Shown: positions 1 to 6,773, counted from the first letter of the stretch. The stretch: 11,288 bases of DNA from Sandarakinorhabdus sp. (GCA_025458465.1 JALOSK010000042.1:1-11288), one strand, 5' to 3'. The notes: a model not told the origin generated them from the sequence alone. Numbers and translations: made by a program.

Positions 1-1424
1 GACCCAGGCCAGTGCCAGTGCGGTGAGAAACATCGGTACCGACAGGATGGCGCGCAGCTTCACCATCCACGCGCCGGGCTTGGGCAGGCGCTTGCGCAGG
101 GCAGGCACGAAGCCGATCAACAGGAAGGGCAGCGCGAGGCCAAGGCCGAGGCCTGCGAACACCGCCAATGCCTGCCAGGTTGGCAGCACCAGCGCCGCGC
201 CCAACGCGCCGGCCATGAACGGGCCGGTGCAGGGGGTGGCCACGAAGGCCGCCAGCGCGCCGGTGAAGAAAGCGCCCGAAGCGCCGCCTTCGCGGGCCTT
301 TCCCTGCCCCAGGTTGCCGGTGGACAGCGTCACCTCGAACAGGCCGGCGAGATTGAGCGCGATGCCGGTGACCAGCAACAGCAGGAAGGCGATGACGCGC
401 CGGTGCGGGCTTCGGCAGCGCCGACATTGCCGCGTGCCAGCGCCAGCGCCTTCAGGGACAGGATCGGGAACACGCAGGGCATGACATTGAGGATCAGGCC
501 GCCCAGCACGGCAAACAGCATGATGAGCCCGATGCCCATCTGGCCGCCACCGCCGCTGCCAGCTGCATCATCGCTGCCGCTGGTGGCGGCCAGCGCCGTG
601 CCAGCGGCGGGCACGCTGCCTTGGGTGGCGGTGATGGCAAAGCCCATCGGCGCCTCGCCTGCCATCTCGATCCGCAGCACGCCCTTCACCACGCCTTCCG
701 GCATGTTGGCGTCGGTCTCGATGCGCAAGGCATCGCCCGCCACCGTTGCCTGTTGCGGCGTCACATGGGTGATCACCATGTCGCCTTCCGGGAAGAACCA
801 GGCCGATTTCACGCGATCCAGCCCGGCCATCGGCACGGACAGCACGAAACGGTTGCCCTGCTTGGCCCAGGTGGCGGTGGCAGACAGCGGCTTGGGCAGG
901 GCGGCGCGGGCGGCTTCCAATGCCTTGCCCATCACGGCATCCGCGGCGCCATCACCGATGGTCAGCGGCAGGGTAAGGGTGGCGGCTTCGGGCACGCATT
1001 GTTCATGGCTGCACACCAGCCAATCCACCTTCACCGTGATCGGGAAGGCGCTGCCCGGCGCCAGATTGGCCGGCACATCGACGGAGGTGACCAGAACATT
1101 CGTCTTTTCATAGACATGGTTCATCAGGCCGGAAACAACCAGCGTGCCCGGCACCGGATATTGCAGATCGGGCGGGGTGCTGGCGCCTTCAGGCAGGCTC
1201 CATTCCACGCGCGTGGGCGCACCGGCATCGCCCGGGTTCAGCCAATAGGTGTGCCAGCCTTTCTTTGGGGTGAGCTGGATGCCCAATTGCAGTGTCTTGC
1301 CGGGCGCCGGCGTGGCGCTCTGCGCAATCAGTTCCACGCGCGTGTTGGGCTGATCGCTGACCGATTGGGCGAGCACGGGGGCTGCCACCAGCAGGGCAAT
1401 GGCAAGGATGAGGCGGCGAATCAT
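1..1424 (-). pseudogene. DsbD/ScsB-type thiol:disulfide transporter, frameshifted and partial
   Basis: Proteins of this family carry electrons from cytoplasmic thioredoxin across the inner membrane to periplasmic thiol proteins. The first frame (1424 down to about 400) opens with a signal peptide (residues 1-20, MIRRLILAIALLVAAPVLAQ). A periplasmic DsbD-N-like domain follows with a CX4C pair at Cys138/Cys143 (VCSHEQCVPE), then a Gly/Ser linker and the first helix of the membrane domain with Cys317 in NVMPCVFPILSLKALALARG. After residue ~342 the frame goes wrong and stops at 330. The family sequence resumes in another frame: VIAFLLLLVTGIALNLAGLF, then FVATPCTGPFMAGALGAAL with the second membrane cysteine, open to the window edge. 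Compared with the family, about 40 residues including one helix are missing at the break. The start has a weak AAGG eight bases upstream. It lies downstream of the porin terminator, so it probably has its own promoter. The identity is secure; whether the break is biological or an assembly error is not. Confidence 0.85.
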
Positions 1425-1451
1425 GGCGCGCCTTGTGCCAGCACCGACACC

Positions 1452-1495
1452 AAAGGAAAAGAGAAGCCCCGGTTGGCGGTGGCCAACCGGGGCTT
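1452..1495 (-). terminator. Intrinsic terminator after the porin gene
   Basis: A perfect 14-bp inverted repeat (arms 1464-1477 and 1482-1495, arm AAGCCCCGGTTGGC) has a 4-base loop. Read on the minus strand it is followed by the T-rich run CTCTTTTCCTTTG. It sits 21 bases beyond the porin stop codon, so it should end that transcript before the dsbD-like gene. Confidence 0.85.
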
Positions 1496-1516
1496 TGTGT
1501 CACGCGGGCGCCTGCA

Positions 1517-2284
1517 TCAGAAGCGGACGATGAAGCCCACCCGGGCAGTGCCGTTACGATAGGGCAGGCCAACCTGATAATCGATGCCGTCCAGCGCGGC
1601 GACGCTGCGCACTGTGCTGTTGCCGGCAGCCAGCACCGATTGGCGGCCCAGATCGGTGTAGAGATATTCGGCGCGCATGGCGATCGCGCTGGACAGCTTG
1701 AACTCGGCGCCGGCACCGACGGTCCAGCCCCAGCGCGTCTGGTTGCGTTCTCCGGCCCAGGCGACGGCGGGGGCGCCGTTGGCCACCACGTTGGCATTGC
1801 CGCGCGTGTCAGCCGCGGCAAGGCCGCCGGTGGCGTACAGCAACACATCCTTGCCGACGGTGGTGCCCAGCCGTGCGCGCAGCGAGCCGCGGGTGCCGAT
1901 GCGGCGGTTGGCGCTGGTCGTCAGGCCATCGGGGGCCAGGCCGGGGATGGCAGCGCCGGAAAAGGCGGCGCCGCCGTTGATGTTGCCGAACATCACGTCA
2001 AGTTCGACGCCATAGAGGAAATTGTCTGACGAGACATTGTAGCCGGCCACAACGCCGCCCTGAAACCCATCATTGTCGTTCAGCGTCAGCGCGGCCGGCG
2101 TGATGTTGGGCGTCAGGGTCTGGAAGGCGGCGGTGCCTTCGGTCACGGCCTGCTTGCTGCCGTGCAGTTGCAGGCCGGCAACCGCGCCGACATAGGGGCC
2201 ATCAAAGGCGGTTTCGGCCAGCGCCGGCGACGCTGCCAGCGCCATGGCGCTGGCGAGGAAAAGCGGGTTGAGTTTCAGCGACAT
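1517..2284 (-). CDS. Outer-membrane beta-barrel porin (Omp25/Omp31-like)
   Basis: This 255-residue protein is an outer-membrane barrel of the OmpA-like/Omp25 type found in alphaproteobacteria; its cargo or ligand is unknown. The start is fixed by a strong AAGGAG six bases before the ATG, although the frame is open further upstream. Residues 1-23 are a signal peptide ending ASPALA|E. The mature protein begins with a typical first strand (DGPYVGAVAGLQL). It alternates short amphipathic strands and loops, carries the family signature GWTVGAGAEFKLSSAIAMRA then EYLYTDLG (residues 186-213), and ends in VGFIVRF, with the C-terminal Phe used by the BAM insertion machinery. It is flanked by a terminator on each side, so it is probably a single-gene unit. 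The family is clear; the specific role is not. Confidence 0.85.
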   Translation of the reverse strand: MSLKLNPLFLASAMALAASPALAETAFDGPYVGAVAGLQLHGSKQAVTEGTAAFQTLTPNITPAALTLNDNDGFQGGVVAGYNVSSDNFLYGVELDVMFGNINGGAAFSGAAIPGLAPDGLTTSANRRIGTRGSLRARLGTTVGKDVLLYATGGLAAADTRGNANVVANGAPAVAWAGERNQTRWGWTVGAGAEFKLSSAIAMRAEYLYTDLGRQSVLAAGNSTVRSVAALDGIDYQVGLPYRNGTARVGFIVRF

Positions 2285-2306
2285 GCAACTCTCCTTGGTT
2301 GGGGGA

Positions 2307-2322
2307 ATTACAGCCGTGTAAT
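2307..2322. promoter_or_regulatory. Inverted repeat in the porin upstream region
   Basis: ATTACAGCCGTGTAAT is a perfect dyad with 6-bp arms and a 4-base spacer, centred about 30 bases upstream of the porin ATG and close to the Shine-Dalgarno. It could be an operator or lie in the 5' untranslated leader. A weak promoter-like pair just upstream on the minus strand (TTGTTC, 17 bases, CAACAT) would place it near the transcription start. No known regulator motif is recognised. Confidence 0.3.
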
Positions 2323-2451
2323 GTTGAAGGCTGAAGCCCGGATGAACAAATGTCCATGTTGCCGGCGGGTGCGACGGCCTGCCGCAAAGCTGCGACCCGG
2401 CGCCATTGCGGTCAGCCATGCAACAGGCGCCCCACCGAAAAAGCGCACAAA

Positions 2452-2482
2452 CGAAAAACGCCGGGGCATCGCTGCCCCGGCG
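2452..2482 (-). terminator. Intrinsic terminator of the rplM-rpsI operon
   Basis: A 10-bp perfect GC-rich stem (CGCCGGGGCA at 2459-2468 with TGCCCCGGCG at 2473-2482) has the loop TCGC. On the minus strand it is followed by TTTTTCGTTTG. It lies 25 bases past the rpsI stop and has the classical intrinsic terminator form. Confidence 0.9.
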
Positions 2483-2507
2483 CCATTCGGCAAACCCGTG
2501 ATCCGGA

Positions 2508-3014
2508 TCAGCGCTTGCTGAACTGGAAGCTGCGGCGGGCCTTGGCCTTGCCGTACTTCTTGCGTTCGACAACGCGCGGGTCGCGGGTGAGGAAGCCGGC
2601 CTGCTTCACCGGGGTGCGCAGGGTCGGTTCATACTTGGTCAGCGCCTGGGCGATGCCGTGCTTCACGGCACCGGCCTGGCCCGAAAGACCGCCGCCCACC
2701 ACGGTGGCCACCACGTCATACTGATCACGGCGATCGGCCACGTCGAACGGCTGGTTGATCACCAGGCGCAGCGAGGGGCGGGCGAAATACACGGTCTGGT
2801 CACGGCCGTTCACCGTGATCTTGCCGGTGCCGGGCTTCAGCCACACGCGGGCAATGGCGTTCTTGCGCTTGCCGGTGGCATAGGCACGGCCGTGGGCATC
2901 GATTTCCTGCTCACGCAGCGGGGCGGGCGGGCCACCACCACCGGTGTGGGCGCTGTTGGTGGTTTCGGCATCCATGCCGGCGAGGTCGGCAAGCGACTGG
3001 CGATTGTCGGTCAT
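2508..3014 (-). CDS. rpsI: 30S ribosomal protein S9
   Basis: S9 is part of the small ribosomal subunit head; its C-terminal tail reaches the P-site tRNA. The 168-residue protein has an acidic, Gly/Pro-rich N-terminal extension of about 45 residues, common in alphaproteobacteria. The conserved core follows: [20 protein letters not shown], then [38 protein letters not shown] and [20 protein letters not shown], ending in the diagnostic SKR. I chose the ATG at 3014 because GAGGAA lies seven bases upstream and overlaps the rplM stop codon. A TTG at 3029 would overlap rplM and lacks such a site. The 11-base gap to rplM implies one transcript and probable translational coupling, the usual L13-S9 arrangement. 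Confidence 0.97.
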   Translation of the reverse strand: MTDNRQSLADLAGMDAETTNSAHTGGGGPPAPLREQEIDAHGRAYATGKRKNAIARVWLKPGTGKITVNGRDQTVYFARPSLRLVINQPFDVADRRDQYDVVATVVGGGLSGQAGAVKHGIAQALTKYEPTLRTPVKQAGFLTRDPRVVERKKYGKAKARRSFQFSKR

Positions 3015-3025
3015 CTTTTCGTTCC

Positions 3026-3502
3026 TCAACCAGCGATCGTGCTGTTCTTGCGGTTCATCGACTTGACGTCGAGCACTTCCGGCTGCTGCGCGGCGTGCGG
3101 ATGATCAGTGCCGGCAAACACGCGCAGGTTGCGCATCTGCTGACGGCCGAGCGGGCCGCGCGGCACCATGCGTTCCACCGCCTTGATGATCACGCGTTCC
3201 GGGAAACGGCCTTCCAGCACCTTGGCCGGGGTGGTTTCCTTGATGCCGCCGGGGTGGCCGGTGTGGCGATAATAGATCTTGTCGGTCGCCTTGTTGCCGG
3301 TGAAACGCACCTTGTCGGCATTGATGACAATCACGTTGTCACCGCAATCGACGTGCGGCGTGAAGCTGGCCTTGTGCTTGCCGCGCAGGCGGTTGGCGAT
3401 GATCGAGGCGAGGCGGCCGACCACGAGCCCTTCGGCATCGATCAGCAGCCACTTCTTTTCGACTTCGGCCGGCTTGGCGGCGGCCGTGGTGCGGGTGAGC
3501 AT
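3026..3502 (-). CDS. rplM: 50S ribosomal protein L13
   Basis: L13 is an early-assembling large-subunit protein. The 158 residues match the alphaproteobacterial family along their length: [93 protein letters not shown] and [14 protein letters not shown] near the C-terminus. The ATG at 3502 gives the normal family length and N-terminus; the open frame continues upstream but without family similarity. A GGAA lies about eight bases before it. It is first in the rplM-rpsI pair, 87 bases after the Nudix gene. Confidence 0.97.
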   Translation of the reverse strand: MLTRTTAAAKPAEVEKKWLLIDAEGLVVGRLASIIANRLRGKHKASFTPHVDCGDNVIVINADKVRFTGNKATDKIYYRHTGHPGGIKETTPAKVLEGRFPERVIIKAVERMVPRGPLGRQQMRNLRVFAGTDHPHAAQQPEVLDVKSMNRKNSTIAG

Positions 3503-3589
3503 GGTGCGGTTCCGTTGTTTCAAAAGCGACCGCCGGCAGCGAGAGGCCACCGGCGTTGGCTGCGCCTATTCACAACAACCGGCCGCAGA
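3503..3589 (-). promoter_or_regulatory. rplM upstream region with possible hairpin
   Basis: This 87-base gap should hold the rplM-rpsI promoter if the ribosomal genes are not simply read from ctaA. A weak promoter-like pair on the minus strand is TTGATC, 17 bases, AATAGG. Downstream of it, CGCCGG (3531-3536) and CCGGCG (3550-3555) could form a 6-bp hairpin in the leader. Ribosomal protein operons are often controlled by such leaders, but nothing here is diagnostic. Confidence 0.2.
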
Positions 3590-4084
3590 TCAAGGAAAAA
3601 GCGGGAATTTTGGGGTGTGGTATTCAAATACCTGACCCATCGTCATGGCGTCCAGTGCCATCGCCAGGCGCTCTTTCAGAGCCGGGATCACGTCGGGGTC
3701 CAGAAGAAAGTCGCCAAAGTGAAGCAGTTGCGGGCTGTGGCCTTCATCGCCGAAGCGCAGGGTGACGAACGCCTCCACCGGCATGGCCGCGACGAGGAAC
3801 CAGCCGATGCGGCCAGGCGCTTCTCCAGAAGTATCCATCGCGTCGAACGGCCGTGCAAAGCAGATGCTCGATTCGGGCAGGCGGATGCCGAATTCCTCCT
3901 CCAGCTCACGCAGGGCGCAGGCCGCCGGGCTTTCATCGCCCTCGCGGCCGCCGCCGGGCAGATCGATCATGCCGGGCCAGCGCAGGCCGGGCCTGTCGTC
4001 GCGGCGGTAGGTGAGCAGCTGGTTGTCGAGCATGGCGGCCAGCTTGGCGCCGGCAAAGTCGCTGCCGTCCCAGGCGACAATCAA
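3590..4084 (-). CDS. Nudix hydrolase
   Basis: Nudix enzymes hydrolyse nucleoside diphosphates linked to another moiety. This 164-residue protein carries a complete Nudix box GX5EX7REUXEEXGU at residues 45-67: Gly45, Glu51, then RELEEEFGI at 59-67 with the metal-binding glutamates 60, 63 and 64. The preceding WPGMIDLPGGGREGD is also typical. No motif tells the substrate. The start is inferred as the TTG at 4084, which overlaps the DUF2237 stop (TTGA) and gives the N-terminus IVAWDGSDFAGAKLAAM of normal family length. ATT at 4081 or the internal Met18 are weaker options. The longer frame upstream only shadows the DUF2237 gene. The overlap suggests coupling with the ctaA-DUF2237 transcript. Confidence 0.9.
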   Translation of the reverse strand: MIVAWDGSDFAGAKLAAMLDNQLLTYRRDDRPGLRWPGMIDLPGGGREGDESPAACALRELEEEFGIRLPESSICFARPFDAMDTSGEAPGRIGWFLVAAMPVEAFVTLRFGDEGHSPQLLHFGDFLLDPDVIPALKERLAMALDAMTMGQVFEYHTPKFPLFP

Positions 4085-4446
4085 TCGGCCACCGCGTGGG
4101 CCTGAAGATGGCCCAGCAAGGTCACCTCCAGCGTCTTTTCGTGTGTGGCTTCCAGCACCACCTCGGGCGCAAAGCCGGCGCGGCGGGCTTCTTCCCAGCG
4201 GGCGGCGCACAGGCACCAGCGATCGCCGGGGTTGAGGCCGGGAAAGCCGAACTCAGGCCGCGGTGTCGAAAGATCGTTGCCCACCTGCCTGGAGAAGGCG
4301 AGGAATTCCTCGGTCACCACGGCGCACACGGTGTGCAGCCCACGGTCCATTTCGTCGGTATTGCAGCAGCCATCGCGGTGCCAGCCGGTGAGCGGATCGA
4401 AGGAGCATGGCGCCAGATCGCCGCCGATCACGTTCTTGGCCGTCAT
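4081..4446 (-). CDS. DUF2237 family protein
   Basis: This is a 121-residue soluble protein of a conserved family with no established function. The whole family pattern is present: NVIGGDLAPCSFDPLTGWHR, DGCCNTDEMDRGLHTVCAVV, TEEFLAFSRQVGNDLSTPRP, EFGFPGLNPGDRWCLCAARW, EEARRAGFAPEVVLEATHEK. There are six cysteines (14, 27, 28, 41, 78, 80), some paired as CC and CLC, and His23/His38 lie nearby, so metal or redox chemistry is possible but unproven. The ATG at 4446 overlaps the ctaA stop (ATGA) and has AAGGA seven bases upstream. Its 3' end overlaps the Nudix start. The membership is secure; the function is unknown. Confidence 0.92.
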   Translation of the reverse strand: MTAKNVIGGDLAPCSFDPLTGWHRDGCCNTDEMDRGLHTVCAVVTEEFLAFSRQVGNDLSTPRPEFGFPGLNPGDRWCLCAARWEEARRAGFAPEVVLEATHEKTLEVTLLGHLQAHAVAD

Positions 4447-5495
4447 GCCGATATCCTTTCGGTGCGGCCCCGCACGCTCCAGTGCGCCGCCCAGGTGACG
4501 GCGGCAACCAGCAGCGCCGCGACACCCTGGTGGGCGACGCCCAGCGGGATCGGCACATGGTTGATGACAACAAGCACGCCCAACACGAACTGCGCCAGCA
4601 CCAGCGCCGCCAGCACAGCCGCGCGCCGGCCTGCACCGGCCTGCCACAGCCGCCACGCCACCGCCAGCGTGGCGGCGGCCACGGCATAGGCAAGGCTGCG
4701 ATGCAGGAACTGCACGGTCACGGGATCGGCGACCAGATCGCGCAGGCTGGCCGCAATGCCTTCGGGCACCAGCGCGCCGAACATAAGCGGCCATGTGTCT
4801 GATGCATGGCCGGCGCGCAGGCCAGCGGTGAAGGCGCCCCAGACGATCTGCAAAGCCAGCAGCGCGGTGAGCGGCCAGATCCACGCCTGTGGGCGTTCGG
4901 TGCGGCGGGTGTCGCCGTCCCGCAGATCAAGCGCGGTCCAGATGCAGCCGGCCATGATGATCAGCGCATTGGAAAGATGCACCGCCAGCCGTTCCGGCGC
5001 CACTTCAGTGCGGTCCACCAGGCCCGATGCCACCATCCACCAGCCGATGGCGCCCTGCAGGCCGCCCAGCGCGAACAACGCCAGCAGCCGCGGCTTGTAG
5101 CCTTGCGGGATCTGCCGTTTCAGCCAGAACCACGCCAGCGGCAGCGCGAACGCCAGCCCCACCAGCCGGCCCAGCAGCCGGTGCACATATTCCCAGAAGA
5201 AGATCGACTTGAACTGCGCCAGGCTCATGCCGGCGTTCATCAACTTGTACTGGCTGGATTGCTGATAGAGCGCGAATTCGCGCTGCCATGCGGCGTCAGA
5301 CAGCGGCGGCAGCGTGCCCGCCACCACATCCCAGCGGGTGATCGAAAGCCCGCTTTCCGTCAGCCGCGTGATGCCGCCCACCACCACCATGGCAAACACC
5401 AGCCCGGCAATGCCCAGCAGCCAGGCTGCAATGGCGCGCCGATTCATGTCGGGGCGGGCGTTGATCTGCGGAAGGGCGGCGGCAAGGGTGGCCAT
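4443..5495 (-). CDS. ctaA: Heme A synthase (COX15/CtaA)
   Basis: CtaA oxidises the C8 methyl of heme O to the formyl group of heme A, needed by aa3-type cytochrome oxidase, in the inner membrane. The 350 residues show about eight hydrophobic helices and the family landmarks. GGITRLTESGLSITRWDVVA spans about residues 40-59. EYVHRLLGR carries His105, VHLSNA carries His173, QFLHRSLAY carries His265 and GVAHQGVAALL carries His322; these are the four histidines that ligate heme in the two halves. The length and histidine spacing suit the alphaproteobacterial COX15-like class. The ATG at 5495 has no clear Shine-Dalgarno; Met17 (MNRRAIAAWLLG) is an alternative start. No ctaB, ctaG or oxidase subunit gene is in the window. 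It lies 48 bases after the XRE gene and overlaps the DUF2237 start by four bases. Confidence 0.95.
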   Translation of the reverse strand: MATLAAALPQINARPDMNRRAIAAWLLGIAGLVFAMVVVGGITRLTESGLSITRWDVVAGTLPPLSDAAWQREFALYQQSSQYKLMNAGMSLAQFKSIFFWEYVHRLLGRLVGLAFALPLAWFWLKRQIPQGYKPRLLALFALGGLQGAIGWWMVASGLVDRTEVAPERLAVHLSNALIIMAGCIWTALDLRDGDTRRTERPQAWIWPLTALLALQIVWGAFTAGLRAGHASDTWPLMFGALVPEGIAASLRDLVADPVTVQFLHRSLAYAVAAATLAVAWRLWQAGAGRRAAVLAALVLAQFVLGVLVVINHVPIPLGVAHQGVAALLVAAVTWAAHWSVRGRTERISA

Positions 5496-5543
5496 TGGTG
5501 TGGTCTAGCGGCTTGGGCGGGCGGTGGCCAGCGGGTGCGGCCT

Positions 5544-5759
5544 TCAGCCGTGCCAGCTGAACACATCCTCCACCCCCACGCCGAAGAAACGGGCAATGCG
5601 GAAGGCGCTTTCCAGGCTGGGCGAATATTTGCCCTGCTCGATGGCGATGATGGTGTGGCGCGTCACGCCGACAGCATCGCCCAGCGTGGCCTGGCTGATG
5701 TTGCCATGGGCCTCGCGCAATTTGCGCACGCGGTTGCCGATGGGCGGCGGCGCCGGCAT
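5544..5759 (-). CDS. Small XRE-family HTH transcriptional regulator
   Basis: This 71-residue protein is almost only a Cro/C1-type helix-turn-helix domain. It opens with IGNRVRKLREAHGNISQATL, then GDAVGVTRHTIIAIEQGKYS with the recognition helix at about residues 33-43, then PSLESAFRIARFFGVGVEDV. It belongs to the short class related to YozG-like regulators that usually lack an effector domain. Its ATG overlaps the stop of the upstream membrane protein by one base (TGATG), so the two are very likely translated together. Small XRE proteins paired with a membrane protein recur in many genomes, where the pair is thought to regulate itself. The likely binding sites are the tandem palindromes at 6210-6227 and 6251-6268. 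The target and the signal are unknown. Confidence 0.88.
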   Translation of the reverse strand: MPAPPPIGNRVRKLREAHGNISQATLGDAVGVTRHTIIAIEQGKYSPSLESAFRIARFFGVGVEDVFSWHG

Positions 5760-6196
5760 CAGAACCCGCGCCGCAGCAGCCATGCGGTGCCCAGATGCAC
5801 CACCGTCTGGCTGGCCAGCAGGCCGGCAAACATCGAATGGAACAGCATCACGCCATCCCGGTGGGCCATGAACCACAGCAGGCCGCCCACCAGAACCAGC
5901 GTGAGCAGGTGGCCGGCCCAGCTCACTGCCCGCGCCGTTGCCGAGGCCTCGCGCTCATCGGCAAGCGTCCGGGCTTCGCCGCGGTTGGCAATCGCCAGCA
6001 TCACCTGCACGGCGATGCTGCCGGCGATGGTGAGGAACAGATAGGCGATCAACGTGCCCACCGGCAGTTTCATGCCCGGCTGCCAGGCGGCCGGGCCCAG
6101 ACGGCCAAAATACCAGGCCGCCATGGCCATCACCAGCGCACCCATGGCCCAGGCGGACTTTTCCCGCACCGACATGTCGGACCAACTGATTGTCAT
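5759..6196 (-). CDS. Four-TM membrane protein paired with XRE regulator
   Basis: This is a 145-residue integral membrane protein I cannot assign to a named family. Hydrophobic segments are at about residues 15-33, 47-70, 91-111 and 117-141. Between helices 2 and 3 is a charged loop NRGEARTLADEREASATARA. The DERE motif is like the DER signature of DUF2178-type proteins, which are also commonly found beside small XRE regulators; that relation is an inference. The start at 6196 has GGGAG seven bases upstream. The open frame continues further up, but only through the operator region. It is first in a transcript with the XRE gene and possibly ctaA. It may sense envelope state and act through the regulator, or be the target that the regulator controls. 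Confidence 0.75.
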   Translation of the reverse strand: MTISWSDMSVREKSAWAMGALVMAMAAWYFGRLGPAAWQPGMKLPVGTLIAYLFLTIAGSIAVQVMLAIANRGEARTLADEREASATARAVSWAGHLLTLVLVGGLLWFMAHRDGVMLFHSMFAGLLASQTVVHLGTAWLLRRGF

Positions 6197-6209
6197 TGCT
6201 GTGCTCCCG

Positions 6210-6227
6210 TGTAGAAAATCTTCTACA
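6210..6227. promoter_or_regulatory. Operator-like palindrome O1
   Basis: TGTAGAAAATCTTCTACA has perfect 7-bp arms (TGTAGAA/TTCTACA) and a 4-base centre. It lies directly upstream of the GGGAG ribosome binding site of the membrane protein gene, where a bound repressor would block the promoter start region. It is the better formed of two related sites, and the XRE protein of the same operon is the obvious candidate ligand (inference). Confidence 0.6.
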
Positions 6228-6250
6228 TGGCTAGGTGATTCGCGGCGTGA

Positions 6251-6268
6251 TGTAAAGAATTTTCGACA
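6251..6268. promoter_or_regulatory. Operator-like palindrome O2
   Basis: TGTAAAGAATTTTCGACA matches O1 at 14 of 18 positions, and both are followed by TGG. The offset is exactly 41 bp, close to four helical turns, which would put both sites on one DNA face. Its own symmetry is poorer (4 of 7 arm pairs). Its complement supplies TTTACA, a near -35 hexamer for a minus-strand promoter whose -10 would fall beside O1; the matching -10 (TAGCCA after 17 bases) is weak. Confidence 0.45.
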
Positions 6269-6310
6269 TGGTCGCGGAAAATGCCGTCCGGCCGCAGCCG
6301 GCGCTTGCGC

Positions 6311-6339
6311 GGCGTCATGTAACAATGTAACACAACGCC
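6311..6339. promoter_or_regulatory. 29-bp dyad at the merC start, candidate metal-regulator operator
   Basis: Two identical 8-base units ATGTAACA stand head to tail (6317-6324, 6325-6332). Within them TGTAACAATGTAACA is also a near-palindrome (6 of 7 pairs), flanked by GGCGT on the left and ACGCC on the right, which pair with each other. The dyad is centred at 6325 and ends one base before the merC ATG. There is no Shine-Dalgarno, so the mRNA may be leaderless or nearly so. A Fur/Zur-type operator would fit the downstream regulator gene, but this is inference. Confidence 0.45.
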
Positions 6340-6708
6340 ATGTCCGAGGCGCCGCAAACCCTGCTTGATCGAGTCGCCATCGGCCTGTCCGGCCTGTGCC
6401 TGCTGCACTGCATGGCGGGCTTCGTGCTGCTCACGCTGTTCGCGCTCACCGGGGACTGGCTGGATCACCGCATCCATATCGTGGGCCTGGTGCTGGCCAT
6501 GCCCTTGGCTGCCGTGGCGCTGTGGCGCGGCTGGCGCCGGCATCATCGCGGGGATATCGGCGTTCTGGGCGCGCTGGGTCTGGTGGTGATGGCGGTGTCG
6601 CTGGTGGTCGAACATGGCGCGCTGGCCGAAATGCTGGTGTCGATGGCCGGGGTCGGCCTTCTCGCACTGGCGCACTGGCGCAATCTGAAGGCGCTGCAGC
6701 CGGGCTGA
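6340..6708 (+). CDS. MerC-domain membrane protein
   Basis: This 122-residue inner-membrane protein of the short MerC-domain type has four helices at about residues 11-36, 46-64, 73-91 and 96-112. Helix 1 carries LDRVAIGLSGLCLLHCMAGF, with Cys20, His23 and Cys24 as a likely metal-binding site. Further histidines lie at 43, 46 and 92 near membrane edges. MerC of mercury operons moves Hg(II) inward through membrane cysteines. The short chromosomal relatives seen next to Fur-family genes, with no merA or merR around, more likely deal with zinc or another metal; this is inference. It is divergent from the membrane protein/XRE operon and 65 bases before the Zur-like gene, so the two probably share control. 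The start follows the dyad directly and lacks a ribosome binding site. Confidence 0.82.
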   Translation: MSEAPQTLLDRVAIGLSGLCLLHCMAGFVLLTLFALTGDWLDHRIHIVGLVLAMPLAAVALWRGWRRHHRGDIGVLGALGLVVMAVSLVVEHGALAEMLVSMAGVGLLALAHWRNLKALQPG

Positions 6709-6734
6709 CCCCGGGGCTGGCCTGTGCCATCGCG

Positions 6735-6773
6735 TTGCTTGCAACTGCAAAGCGAAGTCCCGATAAAGACGCC
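6735..6773 (+). promoter_or_regulatory. Possible internal promoter for the Zur-like gene
   Basis: TTGCAA (6739-6744) and GATAAA (6762-6767) are 17 bases apart, each matching four of six consensus bases. Transcription would then begin at about the ATG at 6774, giving a leaderless message, which fits the lack of a Shine-Dalgarno. The match is modest and may be chance. Confidence 0.25.

Noticed and set aside
621..1562. Long plus-strand frames opposite the dsbD-like gene and the porin (also 3095-4105 and 4806-6044)
   Set aside because: They have shadow composition, cross several real genes and their ends, and show no family signature.
1517..2572. N-terminally extended porin frame reaching back over the rpsI terminator
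   Set aside because: The ATG at 2284 has AAGGAG and a signal peptide; the extension covers the terminator and non-coding leader.
5759..6325. Longer start for the 4-TM membrane protein at 6325
   Set aside because: It would translate both operator palindromes; the ATG at 6196 has GGGAG at good distance and opens a normal membrane protein.
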